From assembly GCA_035634255.1 (NCBI GenBank), contig DASQDI010000061.1:1-64000 (forward strand): DNA of 64,000 nt, in the 5' to 3' direction. The notes under the pieces were generated by a model. It saw nothing but the letters and a program-made list of their open reading frames with translations, was not told the DNA's origin and searched no databases. Below, in pieces: positions 1 to 8,377 of the stretch; position 1 is the first letter of the stretch, and each line of letters begins with the position of its first letter. The translations under genes were made by a program, and so were the position numbers. The DNA is from DATLMR01 sp035634255 (lineage in GTDB: Bacteria; Acidobacteriota; Blastocatellia; UBA7656).

Positions 1-1
1 C

Positions 2-433
2 TTGATGGTGAGCACTATCATGCGCGCGCTATCGGGCACCCCGTTTACAATCCAGGATACGAGAGTAGATGCGGATAGAAACGGTATCATCTTCGACCCC
101 CTCCCGGCCGGTAACTTCAGGACGACCAGAACGTTCCCCAACGGGGAGACGTTGACGTTCGAGCACGAGAATGAGGGCGGGCGCAATGGGGCGGTTCTTC
201 CGGGCTTCTTCTCTCTCGACCTGCGCCTGGCCTATAAGTACAACTTCACCGAAAGCATTCAGGCCGGGTTCACCTTCGAGGCCTTCAACGTCACAAATCG
301 GACGAACTTTGATGAAGCGGTGTTACCTGCCGCTTTCTCAAACTTCACGGCCGGGACGAACCCTAACTTCCTGGTACAGACGGGAGCCAAGCCCGCCCGT
401 ACGCTACAACTTGGGTTCCGCGTGTCATTCTAA
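2..433 (+). CDS. TonB-dependent receptor (Oar-like), C-terminal end only
   Basis: Partial gene entering from the left edge; the open frame continues upstream of base 2, so the visible Met codons are internal. The 143 residues read as the last beta strands of a large outer-membrane receptor: a plug-type phrase SGTPFTI, an aromatic/charged alternating pattern, FNVTNRTNFDEAV, and a final strand ending in Phe (LQLGFRVSF), the usual signal for outer-membrane assembly. The same C-terminal architecture is seen in the complete receptor at 21410-25066 of this window, which supports the call. Acidobacterial Oar-like receptors usually exceed 1000 residues, so most of the gene lies outside the window. 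Substrate unknown. Confidence 0.8.
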   Translation: MMVSTIMRALSGTPFTIQDTRVDADRNGIIFDPLPAGNFRTTRTFPNGETLTFEHENEGGRNGAVLPGFFSLDLRLAYKYNFTESIQAGFTFEAFNVTNRTNFDEAVLPAAFSNFTAGTNPNFLVQTGAKPARTLQLGFRVSF

Positions 434-446
434 TGCCGGATAGTTT

Positions 447-493
447 TCTTCTAAAAGGCGCACGGCGAGAATGCCGGTGCGCCTTTTAGAAGA
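447..493 (+). terminator. Strong hairpin after the receptor gene
   Basis: A perfect 17-bp inverted repeat pairs 447-463 with 477-493 around a 13-nt loop, starting 14 nt after the receptor stop codon. The arm contains CTTTTAGAAG, but no separate T-run follows the stem. Position and stability fit a transcription terminator for the receptor gene. The rest of 494-787 shows no gene or other clear structure. Confidence 0.7.
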
Positions 494-787
494 GATGCAT
501 TGATCGATGCTTGTGCGCCATATGCGCGCTTCCCTCACAGCCTCCAGTGACCTACACCGGCCTGCCGGGAGTCTCTCAATATACGCAGCCTTGAAGTATA
601 TTCTTTGTCGATCCCGGCCTCAGACTGCCGAAGCTATGATTGTTTATAGTTTAAGGAGTTGATTAGCAGGTGTATTATCGGCTTAGAATATGCCTGTCCG
701 TTTATATTATGTTTAACGTGCAGAATTGACCTGGATACTACTATGAGAATATGCAGCAAAGAAGCTTCGTACTGAGAGGTTAGTTTT

Positions 788-2068
788 ATGAGAAGACTTG
801 GGATAGTTGGGCTCCTTCTACTGGCACTCGGCCTTCCTAACCGCTTCACTATTGTACCGGCACCTGACAAATCTTTTCCGTCAGCCGAAAGCAATACTCT
901 GGCCCTCATAGGGGCTAGAATTTATCCTTCCCCTTCAGCAAAACCCATTAATAACGGTACCGTGTTAGTACGCGACGGTAAGATCATCGCCGTCGGTGAG
1001 AAAGCACAGATCAAGGTTCACCCTGACATGATGAAAATCGACTGCGCAGGGTTAACTCTAGCCGCCGGCTTCTGGAATAGTCACGTCCATTTTACTGAGC
1101 TTAAATGGGAGAATGCCGCCTCCCTGTCATCCGCGCAACTCACTCAACAACTCCAGGATATGTTTACGAGATACGGATTTACCACCGTATTTGATACAGG
1201 CTCCTATTGGGAGATCACGAAGGCCATACGGCAACGGATAGAGTCAGGAGAGGTTAAGGGGCCAAGAATTTTTTCAACCGGCGAGATCCTGTTCCCGAAG
1301 GGCGGTACTCCCCCTCCCGATTTACTGAAGGCGTCTGGCACCATTGCCAGACAAATGCCGGAGATTGAAAACAAACAACAGGCAATCGAGCTAGTACGGC
1401 AAAAACTCCGGAGTGGCGTCGATGGAGTCAAAATATACGCGCAGACTTTCTGGGACCCCGATCTGAAGATGCCGCTCGAAGTAATCAAAGCCATAACGGC
1501 TGAGGCGCACCGCCATGGGAAGTTCGTCTTCGTTCACCCATCTAACAGCTATGGCCTTGAAGCAGCGATTGATAGCGGCGTAGATATCCTCGTACATACG
1601 ACACCACAAACAAGTCGGTGGGACGACGCTCTGATTGCGAGGATGAAACGGGCCAACATTGCATTGATACCAACTTTAACGTTGTGGCGTATAGAAGGGG
1701 AAAGGGGAGGCGCGCCTACAGAAGCCGTGCAGAGATTTCTGGGTGGAGGGATAAATCAGCTGCGAGCCTATTTTCAAGCTGGGGGTAAAATACTTTTTGG
1801 AACTGACATAGGATACATCCCGGATTACGACCCGACTGAGGAGTATCAGCAAATGGGGAAAGCCGGTATGCGCTTCCAAGACATTCTGGCCTCGTTGACT
1901 ACGACGCCTGCTGAACGCTTCGGCGGGCCTAACAGGACGGGAAGAATCGCGCCGGGAATGGATGCAGACATAGTTTTGCTGGCCGCCGATCCAGCAAATG
2001 ATATTAAAGCTCTTTCGGAAGTCAGATACACAATTCGTAAGGGGAGGATCATCTACCAGGCAAAGTGA
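788..2068 (+). CDS. Secreted amidohydrolase-family protein
   Basis: 426 residues. The N-terminus (MRRLGIVGLLLLALGLP) is a signal peptide or membrane anchor, so the enzyme probably acts in the periplasm. The amidohydrolase (imidazolonepropionase-like) fold is shown by the HVH metal-binding pair at residues 99 and 101, a Lys in GVKIYA that could be the carboxylated metal bridge, later His residues in HPSN and VHTT, and the final metal Asp in FGTDIGY. The C-terminal LTTTPAERFG...GRIAPGMDADIVLL segment is the typical closing beta-sandwich signature. The start follows a GAGAGG ribosome site at about 774-779. Relatives hydrolyse cyclic amides, prolidase-type dipeptides or similar bonds; the substrate cannot be read here. 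It stands alone, with a gap of about 300 bp on either side. Confidence 0.85.
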   Translation: MRRLGIVGLLLLALGLPNRFTIVPAPDKSFPSAESNTLALIGARIYPSPSAKPINNGTVLVRDGKIIAVGEKAQIKVHPDMMKIDCAGLTLAAGFWNSHVHFTELKWENAASLSSAQLTQQLQDMFTRYGFTTVFDTGSYWEITKAIRQRIESGEVKGPRIFSTGEILFPKGGTPPPDLLKASGTIARQMPEIENKQQAIELVRQKLRSGVDGVKIYAQTFWDPDLKMPLEVIKAITAEAHRHGKFVFVHPSNSYGLEAAIDSGVDILVHTTPQTSRWDDALIARMKRANIALIPTLTLWRIEGERGGAPTEAVQRFLGGGINQLRAYFQAGGKILFGTDIGYIPDYDPTEEYQQMGKAGMRFQDILASLTTTPAERFGGPNRTGRIAPGMDADIVLLAADPANDIKALSEVRYTIRKGRIIYQAK

Positions 2069-2363
2069 TACAGACGTTCTTTGCGTTTTAACAATTGGTT
2101 GAATAATGCTCGCTTCTTATGTTGATATGTCTCTCGCGCGCCGGAAATTTATTCCAATCGGTGAGAAGTCCTGATTAAATCAGCTCGCGTGCTACGTTCC
2201 GCAACCGCCGCTCGACATCTTCCATCGCCAGACATTGAAGGCGATTCGAGATGCGACCGCGCCCGGCCCGGCAGTGAACGTTCCGGTCATTTCCTAAACG
2301 AGACGCGAATGAATGCGGGCGGCCTTGCCGCCATACAAGTCACATAACGGAGGATTACCAGTA

Positions 2364-3953
2364 ATGGCTGATGAAACCATCGACATCGCTATCGTCGGAG
2401 GCGGGGTTTCGGGGGTCTATAGCGCCTGGCGGCTAAAAAGAGCGTACCCGAAGCAAAAGATCGTCGTCTTCGAAGGGAGTAATCACATAGGTGGGCGGCT
2501 GCTCTCAGTAACGCCGCCCGACATTCCAAACATGGTCGCGGAGCTTGGCGGGATGCGCATCCTCCCGGCCGTGCAACCGTTGATCAGGCAGCTTATCGAC
2601 GTATTGAATCATGAGCTTCCGCCGAATAAGAAGATTGAGTTATACGATTTTCCGGTAGATAAGCCGCAAAACATAGCTTATCTGCGCGGCGTATATCTGC
2701 GGCTCTCGGACTTCACCACCAGGCCTGAAAAGATTCCCTATCACCTGTCATTCCTGGAGCGTGGCGAGACCGCCGGCAGCATTATAATCAACGCTATTGA
2801 GCAGATAGTGCCGGGGATCACAGATCCGGGGCTTGACGAGTACCAGCGCAGGCAGCTGGCGCAGAAAGCGAGTTTCGACGAAGTGCCGCTTTATAAGCAG
2901 GGCTTTTGGAACGTACTGCTTCGCGTCATCAGTTGCGAGGGGTACCTGTTAGGCGTAGATGCTGGAGGTTACAACTCTACGCTGACCAACTGGAATGCCG
3001 CCGATGCGATCCCGTGGTATCTCTCCGATTTCGGCGTCGATCCGAAATACAAGGGCTTCAAGAAAGGGTTTCAGCAAGTGCCGCTGACGCTAGCGAATCT
3101 CTTCAAAGCTGATAAAGGCATCATTCGGCTCAACCACAGGCTTGAAGGCTTCAGATGGACTAATCGCGGAGTCGAGTTGCAAGTGAGGGGCAAGAGAATC
3201 AGCGCAAAGACGCTGATTCTAGCCATGCCACGTCGCTCACTCGACCTGCTCGCGCCGAAGAGCCCGCTTCAAGACATTAAAAACCTGATCGCGAGCGTCA
3301 CGCCGCGCCCCCTCTTCAAGCTCTTCACGACCTACACCAGCCCATGGTGGCTCGCCGCAGGGCGCACGGTTGATGGCGAATTCGTCCCCGTGGAAGCGGG
3401 GCGCTCGGTCACTGATATGCCTGTGCGGCAGACATACTACTGGCCGAAGGACGACGGCGAGCCAGCGACAGACGGTCCGTCTATGTTGATGGCAAGCTAT
3501 GACGATGGGACGAACGTAGGCTTCTGGGATGGGCTGCGCGCCCGCCGTCGGGAGGCTTGGGGAAAGGGCTTGGAAGTCCCGGAACTGGAGGACCCGTTCC
3601 TCGGCAAAGGCATGAATAAAAACCCAAAACTTCCATGGTGGCGGTACAAAGCCTCGAAACGTATGGTGAAAGAGGTGGCGCGCCAACTCGCTGTGATCCA
3701 CGGTCTCACGTACACGCCTGAAGTGCAGAACGCGGCGTTCCGCGACTGGGGCGACGATCCGTTCGGGGGCGGTTGGAATAGTTGGAACATAGGCGTGCAG
3801 AGTTGGGACGTAAAAAAACGGATCATCCAACCGTTCGACGAGCGCTCGCTCTACATCTGCGGCGAAGCCTACTCGGATGCCCAAGGATGGGTCGAAGGCG
3901 CACTACAGACGGCGGACATGATGCTAGCAAAGATGGAAGTTCCCTCGATGTAG
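2364..3953 (+). CDS. Flavin-dependent amine oxidase family protein
   Basis: 529 residues from the ATG at 2364, chosen because ACGGAGGA lies about 10 nt upstream; the frame is open further 5' but without a better ribosome site. Residues 5-35 form the FAD-binding Rossmann motif (IAIVGGGVSGVYSAWRL, then an acidic residue in VVFEGSNHIGGR), as in monoamine and L-amino-acid oxidases. The C-terminus carries the second flavin signature, LYICGEAYSDAQGWVEGAL. No signal peptide is visible, so it is probably cytoplasmic. It would oxidise an amine or amino acid to the imine with release of hydrogen peroxide; the substrate is unknown. The gene is followed by a strong hairpin and appears monocistronic. Confidence 0.85.
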   Translation: MADETIDIAIVGGGVSGVYSAWRLKRAYPKQKIVVFEGSNHIGGRLLSVTPPDIPNMVAELGGMRILPAVQPLIRQLIDVLNHELPPNKKIELYDFPVDKPQNIAYLRGVYLRLSDFTTRPEKIPYHLSFLERGETAGSIIINAIEQIVPGITDPGLDEYQRRQLAQKASFDEVPLYKQGFWNVLLRVISCEGYLLGVDAGGYNSTLTNWNAADAIPWYLSDFGVDPKYKGFKKGFQQVPLTLANLFKADKGIIRLNHRLEGFRWTNRGVELQVRGKRISAKTLILAMPRRSLDLLAPKSPLQDIKNLIASVTPRPLFKLFTTYTSPWWLAAGRTVDGEFVPVEAGRSVTDMPVRQTYYWPKDDGEPATDGPSMLMASYDDGTNVGFWDGLRARRREAWGKGLEVPELEDPFLGKGMNKNPKLPWWRYKASKRMVKEVARQLAVIHGLTYTPEVQNAAFRDWGDDPFGGGWNSWNIGVQSWDVKKRIIQPFDERSLYICGEAYSDAQGWVEGALQTADMMLAKMEVPSM

Positions 3954-3965
3954 CGACAATTGGTT

Positions 3966-4008
3966 GTCTCACCTCACGTTTGATCGGGCCCGAACTGTGA
4001 GGTGAGAC
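3966..4008 (+). terminator. 12-bp inverted repeat after amine oxidase gene
   Basis: GTCTCACCTCAC (3966-3977) pairs perfectly with 3997-4008 around a 19-nt loop that itself contains CGGGCCCG. It starts 12 nt after the amine oxidase stop; a short T-run occurs only further on at about 4020. A terminator is the likeliest reading, though the long loop leaves a protein-binding site possible. Confidence 0.5.
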
Positions 4009-4125
4009 CCCATTTCGTCCGTTTTTACTTTTCGGGAAAGTTACATAACCTTCTTGATCTTCAAAGAACACGGGAGCAAACTTGTCCTGGACGCTTCCGG
4101 CATTTCACCCGAGGTGTAAAAGATT

Positions 4126-4518
4126 GTGCCTCCGAAGATACTAATCGTAGAAGACAACTTCGATAGCCGCGAAATGTTAACAACCCTCCTCTCTAGCGAA
4201 GGCTATACGGTTATCACCGCCGAAGACGGTCAGGACGGGCTGGCGAGACTGGAAAGCGACCCGCCCGATTTAATCATCACCGACATTGAAATGCCGAACC
4301 TCGACGGCATCGACCTGATAAAGAGGCTGCGACAGCGGCCCGACTGGAAGCAAGTCCCTATAGTCGTCGTCTCTGCTTACGGGAGCGGGAACCTCGTGCA
4401 GGCTATGGACGCGGGGGCTAACGCGGCGATGCGAAAGCCTATACCCATATTTAACTTGTTCACTATGATTCAGCGCCTCTTAAGCGCCATAGCCATACTC
4501 ATGCACGTCTGTTATTAA
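4126..4518 (+). CDS. Stand-alone response regulator receiver protein
   Basis: 130 residues from a GTG at 4126 with GAGGTG about 10 nt upstream. It is a single receiver (REC) domain of the CheY type: acidic pocket VEDN at the N-terminus, phosphoacceptor Asp53 in LIITDIEMPNLDG, Ser83 in place of the usual Thr (VVVSAYG), and the conserved Lys104 in MRKPI. The final 15 residues are hydrophobic and unlike a normal alpha-5 helix (AIAILMHVCY), which suggests the end may have been altered. There is no output domain, so it would pass phosphate or interact with another protein. The stop overlaps by 3 bp the stop of the convergent receiver gene at 4515-4892. Confidence 0.85.
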   Translation: MPPKILIVEDNFDSREMLTTLLSSEGYTVITAEDGQDGLARLESDPPDLIITDIEMPNLDGIDLIKRLRQRPDWKQVPIVVVSAYGSGNLVQAMDAGANAAMRKPIPIFNLFTMIQRLLSAIAILMHVCY

Positions 4519-4892
4519 GAAGGTATTGTCGCTCCCTCGGTCAGCCTTTTTACTTCCACCAACAGGTCATCGACATAGGGTTTGATCACGTAAGCTTGCG
4601 CGCCCGCGTCCAGCGCCTCAGTTATATCCGACTCTTGGCCCAACCCGGAGTAAAAAATGATCGGAGTCGTTTCGTCGAAGGCGCGTATCATTCTGCAAAG
4701 CTCCGTGCCTGCCCCCTCGGGGTACCAGTTGTCCAGTATGATGAGGTCAAAGCTATCGGCCTTGATTATAGTGATGCTGTCGCCCGGCGTGCTGGCGGTC
4801 TTCACCTCGTACCCGGCCCCGCCCAGAAAAGCCTTAAGCATCTCACAACTGTCCTGATCATCTTCTACGCACAGAATCCGTGTAGATGACAT
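4515..4892 (-). CDS. Stand-alone response regulator receiver protein
   Basis: 125 residues. Single REC domain with acidic residues VEDD near the N-terminus, phosphoacceptor Asp54 in LIILDNWYPEG, Ser in the Thr position (IIFYSGL) and the conserved Lys in VIKPY. The ALDAGAQAYVIKPY stretch is typical of receivers that serve a histidine kinase. It has no DNA-binding or enzymatic output domain. It is convergent with the receiver gene at 4126-4518, their stop codons overlapping within TTAA. The insertion of Trp-Tyr after the phosphorylated Asp and the less regular sequence separate it from the other two receivers here, which resemble each other. Confidence 0.85.
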   Translation of the reverse strand: MSSTRILCVEDDQDSCEMLKAFLGGAGYEVKTASTPGDSITIIKADSFDLIILDNWYPEGAGTELCRMIRAFDETTPIIFYSGLGQESDITEALDAGAQAYVIKPYVDDLLVEVKRLTEGATIPS

Positions 4893-5104
4893 CCGTATAT
4901 TTTTCGCCTTTCGGAGCTATGGAATCCACTGCCGTCTTTTAGTATTTAAAGAGCATAGTGATACCGGGCGATTATAGCAAATAGGCTAAAGTTATAAATG
5001 CTCACCCGAGTTTAACTCCGCGTTAAGCGTTGACACACATAGGCGTATGGTTCACACTGTGCGGGACGCTGTGGGATGTTCCTGCCCCGCATAAGGAATG
5101 AGGG

Positions 5105-5476
5105 ATGGAGAATAAGATCCTCATAGTCGAAGACCATCCAGATTCTCGTGATTTGCTGGCCATCCTGTTAAGGCAGAGAGGCCACACCGTCTACACGGCC
5201 GAGGACGGCCGGGAGGGGCTGAAGTTCATCTCGCTGGACACGCCGGACTTAATTATCACCGACCTTAATATGCCTAATCTCGACGGCATTGAGATGATAA
5301 AGATTCTGAGGGGACAGCCCGAGTGCCAGGGACTGCCCGTGATCGTCGTGACCGCGCACGGCGGCGAAAAGAGGAGCAAGGCGATTGAGGCGGGGGCGAA
5401 CGAGGCCATGGATAAGCCTATAGACTGCGAGGCGCTCTTTAGGACGATTGACAGGCTGCTGATCGGTGGCCTGTAG
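5105..5476 (+). CDS. Stand-alone response regulator receiver protein
   Basis: 123 residues from ATG 5105, with AAGGAATGAGGG just upstream. Complete REC domain: VEDHPDS, phosphoacceptor Asp53 in LIITDLNMPNLDG, Thr in VVTAHGG and conserved Lys in AMDKPI. It strongly resembles the receiver encoded at 4126-4518 (shared TAEDG, LIITD and MPNLDGI segments), so the two are probably duplicates. It lies upstream of, and on the same strand as, the MetOD1 and hybrid kinase genes, with about 180 bp between, so it may be a partner in that phosphorelay. A TTGACA at 5030-5035 could be a -35 element, but the matching -10 is poor. Confidence 0.87.
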   Translation: MENKILIVEDHPDSRDLLAILLRQRGHTVYTAEDGREGLKFISLDTPDLIITDLNMPNLDGIEMIKILRGQPECQGLPVIVVTAHGGEKRSKAIEAGANEAMDKPIDCEALFRTIDRLLIGGL

Positions 5477-5653
5477 CTTTGAGATTAGCGGCGGGGGATG
5501 TCAATGATGAACGGCCCACGGATGGCGTAGCTGATCGCACCACCCTTGCCGCACGCAAGTTCTACGTTGACACGAAATTACACTGTTTGTAAGCTTAGCA
5601 CTTGCTACCGGATGGGTGACTCAGTTTCACTTACAATAAAAGGAGGCATTCCA

Positions 5654-6187
5654 ATGGAGCCCACTGATCGGACCGCAGTTAAAGAACTTGACATACCTCT
5701 GAATAGGGACGTCTTTTTACGAAGTTTGATACGGGCTTTATCAGGCACCTTACAAGACGTCGTCGGTCTGGAAGAGGCTTCGGGCTTCGTTAGTCTGGTG
5801 GGACAAGAGATAGGCTCCGAAATAAACAACGAATATAAAACGGCTCTCGCAGTCCAAAGTCTTAACCGTGAGCAAGTGACCGACGTGCTGGTTGATTTAA
5901 AGCGTCGGATACAGGGCGATTTTTATGTCATCGACGAGGACGACGACAAGATCGTTTTCGGGAACCGCTTATGCCCGTTCGCGGACAAGGTGCTTGATCG
6001 CCCCGCGCTTTGTATGATGACTTCAAACGTCTTCGGCTCTATAGCTGCCGAGAACCTGGGCTACGCTAAGGTCCAATTGCAGGAGACAATCGCTAACGGC
6101 TCTCCTCAATGCAGAGTCGTCGTTTTCTTAAAGCCGACCGCAGAATCCGAGCTGGCGAAGGGGATAGAGTACTTCAAGGGAGAGTGA
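5654..6187 (+). CDS. Methanogen output domain 1 (MetOD1)-type protein
   Basis: 177 residues from ATG 5654, chosen for the AGGAGG at 5641-5646; the frame extends 36 codons further upstream without a comparable site. The C-terminal half carries the signature seen in MetOD1 proteins: a Cys-Pro-Phe segment (RLCPFADKVLDRPALC), then MMTSNVFGSIAAENLGYAKV and CRVVVFLKP. These proteins are small soluble sensors or outputs commonly encoded beside histidine kinases; the paired Cys residues may bind a ligand or metal (inference). The stop codon overlaps the start of the hybrid kinase in the sequence GTGA, so the two are translationally coupled and very likely work together. Confidence 0.72.
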   Translation: MEPTDRTAVKELDIPLNRDVFLRSLIRALSGTLQDVVGLEEASGFVSLVGQEIGSEINNEYKTALAVQSLNREQVTDVLVDLKRRIQGDFYVIDEDDDKIVFGNRLCPFADKVLDRPALCMMTSNVFGSIAAENLGYAKVQLQETIANGSPQCRVVVFLKPTAESELAKGIEYFKGE

Positions 6188-7836
6188 AAGGGTTGACTCC
6201 TGAGCAATTCCGCGAATTTGCTAAGTTGCTGCCCGAGCCTTTACTCCTCCTGTCCGGTGAAGGACGGATACTTGCTTCTAATAGTTCAGCCACCGACCTC
6301 TTCGGCCTAAGGGATGAGGAGCTCATAGGTAAGCCCCTCTCTGAATTCGCGGTCGATCCGCCGGAAAAACTCTTCCAGTATTTGAGAGCCTGCTCAAGAA
6401 CCAGTCAGAGGATTATTAACACGTTAAATTTGCGGACTGCTGATCAAAAGGTGTCGCGGATGCGCAGCGAAGGGTCCGTGGTCAAACCCTGGTCAAATGA
6501 ATCCCCCTCCCACATCTTCCTGCGACTCAGACCGTCAGACTCCGAAAGCAACAGCTTCCTTGCGCTGAATAAAAAAATAGATCAGCTGGCCAGAGAGATC
6601 CGTCAGCGTAGGCTCGTTGAGCGGGAGCGGGAAGAGATGCTAGCTCGCGAGCAAGAAGCCCGGCGGGAGGCCGAGCTGGCCAGCCGCGCGAAGGATGATT
6701 TTCTGGCCACTCTTTCACATGAGCTGCGTACTCCGCTCAATGCGATACTGGGCTGGGCGAGCATGCTCCGGACCCGCAAGGTCAATGATGAGCTCGCCCT
6801 CCAGGCGGCAGAAACTATAGAGCGCAATGCCAAATCACAGGCGAAGCTGATTGAAGACATGCTGGACGTTTCCCGCATCATCACCGGGCAACTGCGGCTC
6901 GACGTCCGCCCGGTCGATCTCACATCAGTCATACAGGCCGCGGTCGATGTGGTGCGACCGACAGTCGAGGTAAAGGGCATACGGCTGCAAGTAGTGCTCG
7001 ACCCGAATGCCGGACCCATCGCAGGCGATCCTAACCGCTTACAGCAGATCGTTTGGAATTTACTTTCTAACGCCGTCAAGTTCACGCCCAAGAGGGGGCG
7101 GATACAAGTACGGCTGGAACGCATTAACTCGCACGTTCAACTCACGGTGAGTGACACGGGTCAGGGTATAAGCCCTGACTTTCTGCCGCTTGTATTTGAT
7201 CGTTTCAAGCAGGCAGACAGCACGCTATCGAGGGCACACGGCGGCCTCGGGTTAGGGCTTGCGATAGTCCGCCATTTGGTTGAGCAGCATGGCGGCACAG
7301 TACGAGCCGAGAGTTCAGGGGAAGGGCAAGGCGCAACTTTTAAGGTGCAGTTGCCCGTTATCATAGCGCACGGGGCCGTAGGGACCGTCAGCAAGGCTCT
7401 GGAATGGGGAGGGCTCGACCTCGAGGAAAGTCCTGTGTTCGACTGCCCGCCAACACTGAGGGGCCTTAGGCTGCTGGTGATCGAAGACGACCCGGATGCT
7501 CGCGAGTTGGTCAGCACTATCCTTAAGCAGTGCGAAGCCGAAGTGAAAGCAGTCGGGTCTGCTTCCGAAGCATTCGAGGTGCTCGAAGAGTGGGGGCCGG
7601 ACTTATTGGTTTCGGATATAGAGATGCCTGAGGAGGACGGATACTCGCTTATCCGCAGAATAAGATCATCCAACATTAAGAAAGCACGCATACCGGCGGT
7701 CGCCCTGACCGCGCACGCACGAACCGAGGACCGTGTCCGGGCACTCTCGGTAGGGTTTCAGTCACACGTCACAAAACCGGTTGACCCGGCTGAATTAATC
7801 GCTGTCATTGCTAGCCTCACGAAGCACAGAGAGTAG
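6184..7836 (+). CDS. PAS hybrid sensor histidine kinase with C-terminal receiver
   Basis: 550 residues from GTG 6184, which overlaps the stop of the MetOD1 gene by 4 bp; AAGGGAGA precedes it. An upstream in-frame ATG at 6109 lies inside the MetOD1 gene and is less likely. Order: PAS-like sensor (about 5-110), a charged helical linker (about 120-170), HisKA dimerisation domain with phosphorylated His179 in LSHELRTPLN, HATPase with N box LQQIVWNLLSNAVKF, G1 DTGQGI and G2 GGLGLGLAI, then a receiver domain with Asp478 in LVSDIEMPEEDG and Lys in HVTKPVDP. No transmembrane segment is visible, so it is a cytoplasmic kinase. The three stand-alone receivers and the MetOD1 protein nearby suggest a local phosphorelay. 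Confidence 0.92.
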   Translation: MKGLTPEQFREFAKLLPEPLLLLSGEGRILASNSSATDLFGLRDEELIGKPLSEFAVDPPEKLFQYLRACSRTSQRIINTLNLRTADQKVSRMRSEGSVVKPWSNESPSHIFLRLRPSDSESNSFLALNKKIDQLAREIRQRRLVEREREEMLAREQEARREAELASRAKDDFLATLSHELRTPLNAILGWASMLRTRKVNDELALQAAETIERNAKSQAKLIEDMLDVSRIITGQLRLDVRPVDLTSVIQAAVDVVRPTVEVKGIRLQVVLDPNAGPIAGDPNRLQQIVWNLLSNAVKFTPKRGRIQVRLERINSHVQLTVSDTGQGISPDFLPLVFDRFKQADSTLSRAHGGLGLGLAIVRHLVEQHGGTVRAESSGEGQGATFKVQLPVIIAHGAVGTVSKALEWGGLDLEESPVFDCPPTLRGLRLLVIEDDPDARELVSTILKQCEAEVKAVGSASEAFEVLEEWGPDLLVSDIEMPEEDGYSLIRRIRSSNIKKARIPAVALTAHARTEDRVRALSVGFQSHVTKPVDPAELIAVIASLTKHRE

Positions 7837-7921
7837 AAGCCGGGTGATTTATTTGCCGGAGTCATTTCGGAAATTCATTTACACAGAATCCAACTCAGGC
7901 TCTTTTTCCCCATATAGGGCA

Positions 7922-7949
7922 TTTACCTGCTCCCATTTCTTGGTATAAT
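7922..7949 (+). promoter_or_regulatory. Possible promoter for the small HTH gene
   Basis: A perfect TATAAT at 7944-7949 lies 16 bp downstream of TTTACC (7922-7927), a 4-of-6 match to the -35 consensus. It sits about 50 bp upstream of the preferred start of the small HTH gene. Confidence 0.4.
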
Positions 7950-7996
7950 CCCACCATTATCAGGTTGTGAAGTATTTTAATCTACCGGGGTGGGAA

Positions 7997-8239
7997 ATGA
8001 AGAGCAGTACCAATAAACTGCATGGCTTGCTGTCGGAAGTAGAACTGCGATCAGCCGCCTTAAACTTAGTAGCAACCGGCTATACCCTCACAGATACGGC
8101 CCGAGTGCTTGGCTTGTCCTTTTCTACCGTCGCCTATTGGGTAAGGGAGCCTTCCGGCAATTGGGGTACGTCGGAGACCTCATCGAAGAGATTGCCTCCG
8201 AACGAGACTTTTATTGAGTCGGTGCCTGTAGAGGTGTAG
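7997..8239 (+). CDS. Small helix-turn-helix protein
   Basis: 80 residues from ATG 7997, preferred because GGGGTGGGA lies just upstream; a GTG at 7967 would add 10 residues. Residues about 14-45 read as a homeodomain-like helix-turn-helix (LRSAALNLVATGYTLTDTA, then RVLGLSFSTVAYWVRE), with the TDTARVLGLSFSTV stretch typical of a turn and recognition helix. The remaining tail is short, polar and shows no known domain. It could be a small DNA-binding regulator or the N-terminal remnant of a transposase or larger regulator; there are no other transposase features nearby. It is separated from the kinase gene by 160 bp. Confidence 0.5.
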   Translation: MKSSTNKLHGLLSEVELRSAALNLVATGYTLTDTARVLGLSFSTVAYWVREPSGNWGTSETSSKRLPPNETFIESVPVEV

Positions 8240-8377
8240 GAGCGGCCCATGCTCTACGCGAGTGATAGATCAGGGCTCTCTCTTTAAGGCAATCGAGAAG
8301 CTGCTGCCCGCCTTCCTGCACCTTTAAATTCGCGGCGGAGGCCTGATACTTCTTCAGATAAAGAAGCGCTGCCCGAC

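Noticed and set aside
5030..5058. TTGACA with 17-bp spacer upstream of the receiver gene at 5105 considered as a promoter
   Set aside because: The hexamer at the -10 place (CACACT) is a poor match, so it was not listed as a feature.
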